Translations under genes and position numbers: made by a program
Shown: one piece after another, positions 18,546 through 27,799 of the stretch
Layout of the letters: each line of letters starts with the position of its first letter
Numbering within the stretch: the stretch's first letter is position 1
The notes under the pieces: model-generated
Databases searched by the model: none
Told to the model about the DNA's origin: nothing
Seen by the model: the letters and a program-made list of their open reading frames with translations, nothing else
Assembly: GCA_023266215.1 (NCBI GenBank)
Contig: JAHFRQ010000001.1
Span: 62,001-126,000 of the forward strand
Origin: Gammaproteobacteria bacterium
Lineage (GTDB): Bacteria > Pseudomonadota > Gammaproteobacteria > Coxiellales > Coxiellaceae
Length of the DNA: 64,000 bases
Reading direction: 5' to 3'

Positions 18546-19791
18546 TACGCAAAAATTTAAGTCAAAAGTTATTTTTGCCCTATTTACATTTGGTCCTTTA
18601 ATGCTTACTTTTATACTGCCCCTGATTTTTTTTAAACATCCTCTCATTGCAACAATTTTTTGGTATTCAATACCGGCTAATATTGTTTTTATTGCTACAG
18701 CGATCTCAATTTCATGGTTTCTTTTCCTTTTTTTGACGATCTTGTTTCCTCGGTTTAGCTTTAAAAAAGCTACTTTAGAATGGCCAGAAAAATATCTATT
18801 TTCAATCACGCTTTATTTTACTGTGTTAGCGTTTTTATATAATATCTTAACTTTTTTCATTAAAATCCCAGCGTCATTGGTCGTTATATTATTGCCAATA
18901 AAAATTATGTCTGCTATTGCTGTTGCAATATACATTTATTTAAATAAAAATAAAATTTTATATGCTAAAAAAACAGGGTATTTTATCTTAGCAGTTAATA
19001 TTCTGATGATTTGTGCTCATCCGCTATTAAGTGGCAACGCTTATGATACTATTTATAGCTTAATCGCAATAGCGTTTGCCTATACGATAATTCAAAAAAA
19101 TTGGAAAAAATCTCTTTTGGTTATTTTTCTCACATTGTTCGTTATCGCATCTGCCATGATAGTTAAAAATTATGTTCGTGAATTAAAAATCAATCCAAAA
19201 CATTTAGTCAAGTATGATTATATTATATTTGAACATTTAAATAGCGTTAATTTTCCGAACACCCCAATACTACGATACGAAAATTATGTTTTGAATAGAA
19301 TTTTCACCAGACTAGATAACTTTACAGAATTTGCTTATGTGGTTAATACAACGCCCGATCCAATACCCTATCTTTATGGAAAAACATACAAAACTTTATT
19401 ATATGTATTTATTCCAAGAATGCTATGGCACAACAAACCTGTAGTGGAAGATGGTCAATTTTTTGCTCATCGTTATCATTTTATTACGGATAACGACCAT
19501 GTCAGTTGCTGGTCAATCCCTTTGCCAACAGAGGCATGGATTAATTTTGGTCTGCCAGGCATTATATTAAGCGCAATAATCATTGGGTTGCTTATTAATT
19601 TTTTCTGGTCCCTTTTTGCGGCCGGAGAACAAATTAGAAATATTATATTTGCAACTATTATTGTTTTTACGGCATCGCAAGGTGAAACGAATACAACCAT
19701 AACTATCGGATCAATGATTCATGCCTTAATTTTTTACTGGATCGTTGATATTATTGTAAGGCACTGGCCTCAAAGAAAGAGTGATTTATGA
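18526..19791 (+). CDS. O-antigen polymerase-like (Wzy) membrane protein
   Basis: A 421-residue polytopic protein with about 10-11 predicted membrane segments and one large periplasmic-type loop (approximately residues 225-340) containing IPRMLWHNKP and NDHVSCWSIPLPTEAW, followed by more helices. That topology, the low conservation and the place right after wzx are typical of Wzy polymerases. The ATG at 18526 has CGGAGAT upstream and is preferred over an in-frame ATG at 18418, which would overlap wzx by 128 bases. The assignment rests on topology and context. Confidence 0.72.
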   Translation: MQQSLIDTQKFKSKVIFALFTFGPLMLTFILPLIFFKHPLIATIFWYSIPANIVFIATAISISWFLFLFLTILFPRFSFKKATLEWPEKYLFSITLYFTVLAFLYNILTFFIKIPASLVVILLPIKIMSAIAVAIYIYLNKNKILYAKKTGYFILAVNILMICAHPLLSGNAYDTIYSLIAIAFAYTIIQKNWKKSLLVIFLTLFVIASAMIVKNYVRELKINPKHLVKYDYIIFEHLNSVNFPNTPILRYENYVLNRIFTRLDNFTEFAYVVNTTPDPIPYLYGKTYKTLLYVFIPRMLWHNKPVVEDGQFFAHRYHFITDNDHVSCWSIPLPTEAWINFGLPGIILSAIIIGLLINFFWSLFAAGEQIRNIIFATIIVFTASQGETNTTITIGSMIHALIFYWIVDIIVRHWPQRKSDL

Positions 19792-20954
19792 AAATCTCAA
19801 TTTCTGTCAAGGGACGTTTTCACGCTTTTTTTCTAGCCAATGAATTACAAAAGGCAGGTTTACTAAATCAATTAATTACACCATATCCGGTCTTTAAGAC
19901 TTGCGAATATGGTATAGATAAAACTTTTGTCGACTCGCTTTTGCTGAATGAATTGGTCGAGCGCGGCATTCGACAACTCCCCTTTCAATTTGTTAAAACT
20001 GATCGCGCTAATTATTTATTTAACAAATTATTTGATATGCGCGCTGGCAGGAAGATAAAAACAAACAGTGATATTTTTGTGGGTTGGTCGGAAGGCTGCT
20101 TAGAAACCATGAAAAAAATCAGGGGTAGGCCAATAAAATTAATTGTTGAAAATGGATCAACGCACGCGATTTTTCAAAAGGAAATAATGGAGGAAGAGTT
20201 TGAATTGCACGGACTATCATTTCAAGCAGACAAAAGAATGATTTCAAAAAAATTGGAAGAATATAGTTTTGCGGATTATATCTCGATACCATCTCAGTTT
20301 ACTAAAAATACATTTTTAAAATACCCCGCGTTGAAAAATAAAATTATTTGTATCCCTTATGGCGTTGATGCAGAAAAGTTCTATCCTATTAAAAATGCAA
20401 CGAACGACAAGATATTCAGAATTATTATTTGTGGAAATATTGGCTTGCGAAAGGGTATTCAATATTTATTAAAGGCATTTTATGAGTTAAAATTACCGAA
20501 TTCAGAATTATATGTTATTGGCCCCGTGTCTGCTGAGTTAAAATCAATTATCGAAAAATACAAGGCGAGTAATATTATTTGGGCTGGCTGCTTTAATGAA
20601 AATAAATTAGTTCATGAATACGCCAAAGGAAGTGTATTTTGTCTGCCTTCAATCGAAGAGGGTCTGGCGCTAGTCATACCACAGGCAATGAGCTGTGGAC
20701 TTCCTATTATTTGCACAACCAACACGGGAGGCGGTGATATTATTTCAGAAGGAGAAGAAGGATTTATCATACCGATTCGTGATGCAGATGCGATAAAGCA
20801 AAAAATATTATTTTTATATGAAAATGCAGAAACAAGAATTGAAATGGGAAAGCAGGCTCGTAATACCATTTTAAATAATTTTACTTGGTCGCATTATGGT
20901 CAAAAAATAATTGCAGCCTATCGCGATATACTCAAAAGCAGTTCAGCACCATAA
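19788..20954 (+). CDS. GT4 family glycosyltransferase (paralogue B)
   Basis: Full-length paralogue of the gene at 10472-11614. It has the same GRFHAFFLANELQ start, ICGNIGLRKGI, the shared segment AFYELKLPNSELY, and the donor motif PSIEEGLALVIPQAMSCGLPI. At 388 residues it is slightly longer than its relative. It overlaps the Wzy-like gene by 4 bases and runs 12 bases into the convergent second flippase. The duplication suggests that two related sugars or linkages are added, or that the block was assembled by recombination. Confidence 0.87.
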   Translation: MKISISVKGRFHAFFLANELQKAGLLNQLITPYPVFKTCEYGIDKTFVDSLLLNELVERGIRQLPFQFVKTDRANYLFNKLFDMRAGRKIKTNSDIFVGWSEGCLETMKKIRGRPIKLIVENGSTHAIFQKEIMEEEFELHGLSFQADKRMISKKLEEYSFADYISIPSQFTKNTFLKYPALKNKIICIPYGVDAEKFYPIKNATNDKIFRIIICGNIGLRKGIQYLLKAFYELKLPNSELYVIGPVSAELKSIIEKYKASNIIWAGCFNENKLVHEYAKGSVFCLPSIEEGLALVIPQAMSCGLPIICTTNTGGGDIISEGEEGFIIPIRDADAIKQKILFLYENAETRIEMGKQARNTILNNFTWSHYGQKIIAAYRDILKSSSAP

Positions 20955-22352
20955 CAACTTGCGCAAGTGAAATTGCCTCAACAATCGGACAATATTCTTT
21001 CGCTCTATTAAGTAAAGCGTTGCTAACAACACAAAAAATACTAATGTTCTAATATAAATACTGGCCTGCCCATAATCACACATGCCAAAAGCAACAAAAA
21101 AAGCAATAATAGGATAATAGAGTGACAATAAACTTGAAATAATATTTTTTGTTAGCAAGCAAGCAGTAACATAAAACACCGCAATGAGATACGCCGCTGA
21201 AAATATAAAAGCAAGATCAACAATATTATGCAATTTAATAATGCTCACTAAAAATATCAGTAAAGCAATCACATAAGACTGCACAATATGACTCTGCTTT
21301 CCGAGTAAATTTGCCATGTTGGTCACAATCATAAATAGGACACCTGCTAAAATAAAAATAGAAAAATAGGAGAAACATTCTCCTGCAATCAACCATTTTC
21401 CACCATACAACAACACCAATAATTTCGCGCCAAAAAGATAAATGACGCCACAAATAGGCAACAAGGCGCGAATAACAACATAATTTATCCACCAAAATTG
21501 ATTTTGTAATTGCAAAGGCTCATCTTTGTGATGTGCAAGATAAGAAAATAATACTGAATTGGTAAATGGTTGAAATAATTTAATCGGAAAATAAGCCAGA
21601 TAGCGACCCTGATAAAAATAACCCAAAAATGTTTTTGACAAGAAAAAGGAAATGAGTAATTCTGGAATGCGATAATATGAAACCTCAGCCATGCGCGCAA
21701 ATGCGCATTTCACGCCAAAAATAAGCTGTGTTTTTAATAGCCTAAGATCACACTTAAAATAAAGGCGAAATTTTGTTTTGCGATATAAAAGAGTCAGTAC
21801 AATTGCAGCACCCAACAAATCACGCACGACCAAAGCCAACACCGTGTGAAAATAATAGGCTAAGAAAATAGCAATTAAACCAGAAAATAAGGTTGCACCA
21901 CCTTGCAGCAATGAAATAGATTTGTATTCTAGTTTCCGCTCCAGTGTCGCCATATAAACATAGCCCATTAAAATAAAACCCTGAGAAAATGCGAGCAAAA
22001 TAATAACCAGAGCAATTTGAATGTCATGCTGATAGAAAACATAATAAAGCGCGACGATCGCTGAAATAAGTACCTGTGCTGCTGTCGCACACCACGTCAA
22101 AACCATGTAAGCAGCAAAATCAGATTCATTTCCTGCTGATTTAATATACCCACCCGGCATGGCAATCACACAAAACATTCCGATCACTTCTCTGACTGCA
22201 ATACCGAAAGCAAAAACACCAAATTGCGTGGGTGATAATAAATGCGAAAATATCCATTGGCAAAAAAAATTAAAGGTGAAGAAAAAATAGGCCGCAAAGC
22301 TCGACCACAAGCTGGCTTTTAGAAACTTTTGCTTTATGTCGGTCGTTGGCAT
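20943..22352 (-). CDS. Wzx-like oligosaccharide flippase (second copy)
   Basis: A 469-residue polytopic protein with about 12 helices. Its start (KASLWSSFAAYFFF...SHLLSPTQFGVFAFG) parallels that of the 17142 flippase, showing a distant paralogy. It is translationally coupled to the upstream glycosyltransferase by a 19-base overlap. Two flippases in one cluster suggest two lipid-linked glycans or a mosaic locus. Confidence 0.84.
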   Translation of the reverse strand: MPTTDIKQKFLKASLWSSFAAYFFFTFNFFCQWIFSHLLSPTQFGVFAFGIAVREVIGMFCVIAMPGGYIKSAGNESDFAAYMVLTWCATAAQVLISAIVALYYVFYQHDIQIALVIILLAFSQGFILMGYVYMATLERKLEYKSISLLQGGATLFSGLIAIFLAYYFHTVLALVVRDLLGAAIVLTLLYRKTKFRLYFKCDLRLLKTQLIFGVKCAFARMAEVSYYRIPELLISFFLSKTFLGYFYQGRYLAYFPIKLFQPFTNSVLFSYLAHHKDEPLQLQNQFWWINYVVIRALLPICGVIYLFGAKLLVLLYGGKWLIAGECFSYFSIFILAGVLFMIVTNMANLLGKQSHIVQSYVIALLIFLVSIIKLHNIVDLAFIFSAAYLIAVFYVTACLLTKNIISSLLSLYYPIIAFFVAFGMCDYGQASIYIRTLVFFVLLATLYLIERKNIVRLLRQFHLRKLLWC

Positions 22353-23605
22353 GCTGCTTTCTCAATCGGCATTGTTTGATTTGATAGAATTTGTATAAAA
22401 TATTCCGCTAATTGTCTTGCCTGCGCATCCCATGTCAATTGATTCAAAAAAGCTTTGTTGGCATTCTGTTGCGAATGCGTTAAAAAACATTGCTGAAGCG
22501 CTTTCATTACTGCGTTTATATCCTCGCATTGAAACAGATCAATATTAGCCTGATTTGCTAATAGTATCGCTTCCTCATGCTCATGTGGAACACATATAAT
22601 CGGTTTTTGAAAAGCCAATAATTCCGTTGATTTATGGTGAAACGTTGCATCCAAATGAATATAACATAATACGTTTGCTTGCTGTAATAATCTCACGTAA
22701 TCTTCAAACGCTAATTGACCGTGATTGATTGTTAATAAATTTTTTAGGGGTAAAAATTCAGTCTCAATGACCGCTTGATCGCGACCAACATAATGTAATT
22801 CAACATTGATTTTTGGATTATTTATTTTTTCTGCCCATAATTGAATACCATTGAGCAAAATACGTAAATGTGTTCTATTGTAATGACTACCCACTAAAAA
22901 TATTTTAAATGTCTGAGGCGAAAGTATGTTACTTTTATTAACATTTTCTAATAGTTTTTCAGAAAAGCCGCTGTAAATAACGCGTCTTGGAATAAAAGCA
23001 AACCAGGTTTCTGCATCCTTCATGTAAAATTTTGAAAGCGCAGTGATCATCGCTGCATCTTGAAACCGCCTTGCGCAATAACCTTGAAACAGAAAAGGAA
23101 TAAAATTACACCAGGCATCTTTCAAGTCGATAACGAAAGGCGCTTTTGCATACAGTGCTATTTGTCGAGTAATCATCAAACAATCCGTATTGCCAAACGT
23201 GCCAATAACAATGTCGGGCGAAAAATTTTTTGCGAGCGATTTTAAAAATGGTTTGGCACCTTGCTGCCAGTCTCTAACAACGCCATACGAAAAAAGGTAA
23301 TAAAAAAATACTAGTGCTTTACTTAATAATTTTGGTAATTTTCCGCTCCGCAGTTTTTTCAACCAAAAGCTCTTGTTTCTTCCTGATCGAATGCCCAAAG
23401 GTACTAACCAGTCATGCTGAGCAATTAAAAAATTTATGGTTGAATAATCTGTTATGTCATCTTTATTGTTTTCGGTCGTCAATAAAATAATTTGATGCCC
23501 CTGTCTTGCCATAGCATTGGCCAATTCACGCATGCGAAAAGCCGCAATTTGATTATTGTCTGGCGGAATCTCGTTAACAAAAATTACTTTTAAATGAGTT
23601 TTCAT
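22334..23605 (-). CDS. GT-B family glycosyltransferase
   Basis: A 423-residue protein with an N-terminal GT4-like fold (FVNEIPPDNNQIAAFRMRELANAMARQGH) and a C-terminal domain with FLVGSHYNRTH, HYVGRD, and STELLAFQKPIICVPHEHEEA, which occupies the donor-site position. The usual E-x7-E is degenerate, so family membership is clear but catalytic details are not. It abuts the second asnB homologue by one base and overlaps the second wzx by 19, forming a three-gene minus-strand operon. Confidence 0.75.
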   Translation of the reverse strand: MKTHLKVIFVNEIPPDNNQIAAFRMRELANAMARQGHQIILLTTENNKDDITDYSTINFLIAQHDWLVPLGIRSGRNKSFWLKKLRSGKLPKLLSKALVFFYYLFSYGVVRDWQQGAKPFLKSLAKNFSPDIVIGTFGNTDCLMITRQIALYAKAPFVIDLKDAWCNFIPFLFQGYCARRFQDAAMITALSKFYMKDAETWFAFIPRRVIYSGFSEKLLENVNKSNILSPQTFKIFLVGSHYNRTHLRILLNGIQLWAEKINNPKINVELHYVGRDQAVIETEFLPLKNLLTINHGQLAFEDYVRLLQQANVLCYIHLDATFHHKSTELLAFQKPIICVPHEHEEAILLANQANIDLFQCEDINAVMKALQQCFLTHSQQNANKAFLNQLTWDAQARQLAEYFIQILSNQTMPIEKAACQRPT

Positions 23606-25527
23606 TAATCATTTTTCCAAACTGAAATCTTAGCGCCATTTTGCATTGGCTTCACAAAATATTCCAACCAACATTCACCTATCATGCCTTTCCATAATGT
23701 AGACGACAAGCTATAATCTCCTTGCTTAAATCGCTCGAGCGCTTTATGCCACCAACTCACATTCCAAAATCCACGCTGCAAAAAATCAGATTGATGAAAA
23801 ATTTGCTCTGCAAAAGTGCCGAGCTCTTGTTGAAACCATGACACCTGTGGAGGCAAAAATCCTTGTTTATTCCACCGTCGCTGAATCGCGGTTGGCAATA
23901 GTCCAGACATGCTTTTGCGCAATATTCGCTTTGTTTGTGCGCCACCCATCAAGTAAGTTTCTGGTAGTGTAAAAATAAATTCTGCGATGCGATAATCGCA
24001 AAATGGTAGTCGTACTTCGCGCGAATGCGCCATAGAATTTCGATCGCCATAACGCAATAGCGTTGTTAGGTTATTGGAAAAGCTGTCGTGATATAACGCC
24101 GATTTTAAATGACTTTTAATATTGGATTCACCTTGTAATTTATCCAAATTTAACTCATTGACATGATCAATCCTATCTTCTGTTAAGCCGAACAAAAAAT
24201 TACTGCCGCGGTTTAAATGCTGGCTTAAATAATATTGCATTTTTTTAGGCAATAACTGAATGAGTTGCTGCTGTTTTTTAGCTAGCGCTAAAGGATAGCG
24301 CCTATTAATTCGTTTCAATTCTGTATGATAAAATAAATAATGCTGAATTGAAAAGATATCTTTTAAGTAAAATCTAAAGTACTGTTCATACCCACCTAAA
24401 ATCTCATCAGCGCCTTGGCCGTCTAATAAAACAGTAACACCATTTTGCTTGGCTAATTCAAAAATTTTCCATTGTGCAAATTGACTCGCACTGCTCACTG
24501 GTAATTCATTGGCTAACATAAATTGCGGCAATATTTTGATAAATTCGGCTGCCGTGGGTTCAGTGGTATGCGCCATCACTTGCTTTGATTTAATTGTTTT
24601 TTCTGCATAAAACCACTCATCTGCGCTTGTGCCAGGAAACCGGCCTGTAAAAGTGTGATAAGGAAAATCCTTGCCTTGTAATTCACGCACAATAGAAACA
24701 ATGGCGGTAGAATCTAATCCGCCCGATAAGCAAGAACCCACTTTGACATCTGAGCGCATCCGAAGCGCAACAGAATCTATTAATAACGATTTAAATTCTG
24801 CGATGGCATCTTGCTCTGATATTTTATGTCTTGAAAAATCGGTAATATTCCAATATCGATCAATTTTTTTTTCAAGTGTTTTTAAATTTACGATCATTCT
24901 CTCTGCTGGCAATAATTGCTGAACGCCGATAAAAACAGTGTCACGATGATTGTCTAGTTTGTGAGATGGGGAATTTAAAAAAGACAGGAATTCATTCTGG
25001 CGATATTCTACGGGAATTTCTTTTAACGTAAATAGCGCCTTGTATTCTGATGAAAATGCCAAAAAATTATTACCGTGATAAAACAGCAGCGGCTTTTCAC
25101 CATAACGATCGCGTGCAATAAATGCAATATTTTTTTGTAAATCAATTAAGCAAAAGGCAAACATGCCGTTAAAATAATTAACGCAATCCACTCCCCATGC
25201 AGTGTAGGCATGCAAAATAACTTCAGTATCGCTATGTGTATCAAATTGAAACCCGAGCTGAATGAGCGTTTGCTTTATCTCTAAAAAATTATAAATCTCG
25301 CCATTAAAAGTTAAGATATGCTGATTATTTTCTCGCTGCATTGGCTGATCGGCATGCTTATCTAGGTCTAAAATCGCAAGTCGGGTATGGCCTAATATGA
25401 TTTGCTGGTTAGCAGATGCCCAAAGACCTTGTCCGTCAGGTCCACGGTGCAGCAGCGCCTGGTTCATTTTTTCAATTGCGTCATGATTAACTGCTTTTCC
25501 CGCAATAACCCCATTGATTCCACACAT
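23605..25527 (-). CDS. asnB: Asparagine synthase-like glutamine amidotransferase (second copy)
   Basis: A 640-residue class II amidotransferase: MCGINGV gives Cys2, then HRGPDGQG and the GEIYNF motif. The synthetase half carries the intact pyrophosphatase loop SGGLDST and the downstream LLDGQGADEILGGY. It is 60 residues longer than the 2462 copy and quite divergent from it, so the two are not a recent duplication. It heads a three-gene minus-strand operon with a transferase and a flippase. As for the first copy, sugar (uronic acid) amidation is a credible alternative role. Confidence 0.88.
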   Translation of the reverse strand: MCGINGVIAGKAVNHDAIEKMNQALLHRGPDGQGLWASANQQIILGHTRLAILDLDKHADQPMQRENNQHILTFNGEIYNFLEIKQTLIQLGFQFDTHSDTEVILHAYTAWGVDCVNYFNGMFAFCLIDLQKNIAFIARDRYGEKPLLFYHGNNFLAFSSEYKALFTLKEIPVEYRQNEFLSFLNSPSHKLDNHRDTVFIGVQQLLPAERMIVNLKTLEKKIDRYWNITDFSRHKISEQDAIAEFKSLLIDSVALRMRSDVKVGSCLSGGLDSTAIVSIVRELQGKDFPYHTFTGRFPGTSADEWFYAEKTIKSKQVMAHTTEPTAAEFIKILPQFMLANELPVSSASQFAQWKIFELAKQNGVTVLLDGQGADEILGGYEQYFRFYLKDIFSIQHYLFYHTELKRINRRYPLALAKKQQQLIQLLPKKMQYYLSQHLNRGSNFLFGLTEDRIDHVNELNLDKLQGESNIKSHLKSALYHDSFSNNLTTLLRYGDRNSMAHSREVRLPFCDYRIAEFIFTLPETYLMGGAQTKRILRKSMSGLLPTAIQRRWNKQGFLPPQVSWFQQELGTFAEQIFHQSDFLQRGFWNVSWWHKALERFKQGDYSLSSTLWKGMIGECWLEYFVKPMQNGAKISVWKND

Positions 25528-25633
25528 ATTTTTACTCTAGATGTCGCATTTAATGTGCGCATATTATCAGAATTTTCAGGTTCTGTCGCAATTTGCTATA
25601 CTCGGCTTCATTATTATCTAAGGGTAATTACCA

Positions 25634-26596
25634 ATGATTTTAGTAACAGGCGCAGCAGGTTTTATTGGCTTTCATTTTACGCAGCTTCTGCTTGATGAAG
25701 GCAAACAAGTTATTGGCATTGATAATATCAATGATTACTATGATATTCGCTTAAAAGAAGCCCGCTTAACAATTTTAGCAAATTATCCTAATTTTAATTT
25801 TATCAAGCTAGATTTGGTCGACCGCGCGAGCTTAAGCAACCTGTTTAAAAATAAAAACATTACTGAAGTAGTTCATTTAGCGGCGCAGCCAGGTGTGCGT
25901 TATTCACTTAAAAATCCGCATGCTTATGTCGACGCTAATATTGTCGGCTTTGTTAATTTAATAGAATGTTGCCGACATTTTAATATTAAACACTTTGTTT
26001 ACGCATCATCAAGCTCGGTGTATGGCGGCAATACCAAACAGCCTTTTTCTGAATCTGACGCTGTCGATCATCCTTTGTCGTTGTATGCCGCAACGAAAAA
26101 AGCCAATGAATTAATGGCGTACACCTATTCACATCTCTATCAATTACCAACCACGGGCTTGCGCTTTTTTACGGTTTACGGCCCTTGGGGACGACCCGAC
26201 ATGGCGCCTTTTTTATTTGCGAGAAATATACTTGAGAATAAACCGATCGATATTTTTAATCACGGAAATATGATCCGCGATTTTACGTATATTTCTGATA
26301 TTGTCGAGGGAATAAATTTGGCACTCAATCATATCCCCGAATCCAATTATCGTATTTACAATATTGGCAATAACAAGCCTGTGCCGCTGATGGAATTTAT
26401 TGCAGCAATTGAAAATTCACTGGGCGTTAAAGCACTTTATAATATGCTCCCGATGCAACCTGGTGATTTACCAGCCACTTGTGCCGACCTAACATTAATC
26501 GAAAAAGAGCTCGGTTATCGCCCAACTGTTTCTGTTGAGGAAGGTGTTGCAAAGTTCACTGCGTGGTTTAAAAACTGGTGGGCAACACATTCATAA
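25634..26596 (+). CDS. UDP-glucuronate 4-epimerase
   Basis: A 320-residue extended SDR of the CapI/WbnF/LpsL group: TGAAGFIGFH, DNINDYYD, HLAAQPGVRYSL, SSSSVYGGN, the catalytic YAATK, and RFFTVYGPWGRPDMA, which is diagnostic for uronate epimerases. It interconverts UDP-glucuronate and UDP-galacturonate. It stands alone on the plus strand with AAGGG ten bases before the ATG and closes the polysaccharide cluster. It competes with uxs for UDP-glucuronate. Confidence 0.9.
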   Translation: MILVTGAAGFIGFHFTQLLLDEGKQVIGIDNINDYYDIRLKEARLTILANYPNFNFIKLDLVDRASLSNLFKNKNITEVVHLAAQPGVRYSLKNPHAYVDANIVGFVNLIECCRHFNIKHFVYASSSSVYGGNTKQPFSESDAVDHPLSLYAATKKANELMAYTYSHLYQLPTTGLRFFTVYGPWGRPDMAPFLFARNILENKPIDIFNHGNMIRDFTYISDIVEGINLALNHIPESNYRIYNIGNNKPVPLMEFIAAIENSLGVKALYNMLPMQPGDLPATCADLTLIEKELGYRPTVSVEEGVAKFTAWFKNWWATHS

Positions 26597-26626
26597 CATC
26601 ATAAATTATTTAAAAGAGGATCTGTC

Positions 26627-27673
26627 ATGAATGATTTAGCAATTAAAAATGTGCTTTTTGAAAAAATTAGCTATCTCGTTCAACAAACTCGACAACAGCA
26701 CCAGCGTAGGGTCAATACTGCCATGACGCAAATGTATTGGCAGATCGGACAGCTGCTGATTGAACATGAACAGCAAGGAGACGCACGCGCCGCTTATGGT
26801 AAGCAGCAGCTTGAACACCTTTCAAAACAGCTTACTCAAAGTTTTGGGAAAGGTTTTGATGTCACCAACCTACGAAATATGCGTCGCTTTTATATAGCAT
26901 TTTCAATTCGAGAGACGCTGTCTCTCGAATTAAGTTGGTCGCACTACAATCTATTGGCGCGTATTGAAAGTGAAAAATCTAGGATGTGGTATATGCGAGA
27001 AACTGCCCAGCAAAACTGGAGTGTTCGAGCTCTCGAGCGCCAAATTGGAACTCTTTATTATGAGCGATTACTTTCTAGTCATGAAAGAGAACCATCTATA
27101 AATGAGGCAAAAATTAACACCGCGCTTTTAGCAGACAATCCTAAGGATTACTTAAGAGACCCTTATATTCTCGATTTTCTCAATCTCAATCATCCTAGCT
27201 ATTTAGAAACAGATTTAGAGCAAGGCATTATCAATAATCTGCAACAATTTTTACTTGAGTTAGGCAAAGGTTTTGCTTTTGTCGAGCGCCAACAACGTAT
27301 TCGCACGGAAGATGGTGACTATACGATTGACTTGGTTTTCTACAATTTTATTCTTAAATGTTTTGTACTGATTGATTTAAAACTTAATAAACTCACCCAT
27401 CAAGATGTCGGTCAAATGGACATGTACGTGCGTCTTTATGAGGAGCAGAAGCGGGCGTCAAACGACAACCCAACCATTGGCTTGATTTTATGTAGCGAGC
27501 ATAATCATACCGTGGCGCAATATTCAGTGCTCAAAGACAGTCAGCAACTTTTTGCGTCCAAATACCTCACAGTGTTGCCCAGTGAAATGGAGCTAACGCA
27601 AAAACTGAAACGTGAACGACAACGCATTGAAAAACAACTGGAGGATCAGGAAGAAAGACAAGCTGATAAGTAA
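26627..27673 (+). CDS. YhcG/DUF1016 family PD-(D/E)XK nuclease
   Basis: A 348-residue protein of the DUF1016 family. The N-terminal helical domain includes YWQIGQLLIEHEQQG and the conserved TNLRNMRRFYIAF. The C-terminal nuclease domain begins near residue 215 with ELGKGFAFVERQ and shows the core YTIDLVFYN...FVLIDLKLNK, in which Asp-Leu-Lys forms the D/E-x-K. Such genes are common beside restriction-modification or defence loci, but no methylase is nearby. It is preceded by AGAGGA and lies between the sugar cluster and a tRNA gene, a typical place for an acquired gene. Confidence 0.88.
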   Translation: MNDLAIKNVLFEKISYLVQQTRQQHQRRVNTAMTQMYWQIGQLLIEHEQQGDARAAYGKQQLEHLSKQLTQSFGKGFDVTNLRNMRRFYIAFSIRETLSLELSWSHYNLLARIESEKSRMWYMRETAQQNWSVRALERQIGTLYYERLLSSHEREPSINEAKINTALLADNPKDYLRDPYILDFLNLNHPSYLETDLEQGIINNLQQFLLELGKGFAFVERQQRIRTEDGDYTIDLVFYNFILKCFVLIDLKLNKLTHQDVGQMDMYVRLYEEQKRASNDNPTIGLILCSEHNHTVAQYSVLKDSQQLFASKYLTVLPSEMELTQKLKRERQRIEKQLEDQEERQADK

Positions 27674-27675
27674 AC

Positions 27676-27752
27676 TGGTGGGCCCACTAGGACTTGAACC
27701 TAGGACCAAAGGATTATGAGTCCTCTGCTCTAACCAACTGAGCTATGAGCCC
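27676..27752 (-). tRNA. tRNA with CAU anticodon (elongator Met, or Ile2 read via lysidine)
   Basis: The minus strand folds as a full cloverleaf. The acceptor stem GGGCTCA pairs with TGGGCCC (one G-U pair), followed by D-arm AGCTCAGTTGGTTAGAGC, anticodon loop CTCATAA and T-loop GTTCAAGTC, with an encoded CCA end. The CAU anticodon is shared by elongator Met and the AUA-reading Ile2 tRNA. The variable region TTGGTC and C4-G69 look more like Ile2, but I cannot decide. The 3' end lies 3 bases from the stop of the YhcG gene. Confidence 0.95.
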
Positions 27753-27799
27753 GAAAACACGGTATTGCACTTATTGAATGGCAATAGCATTATGCCATC

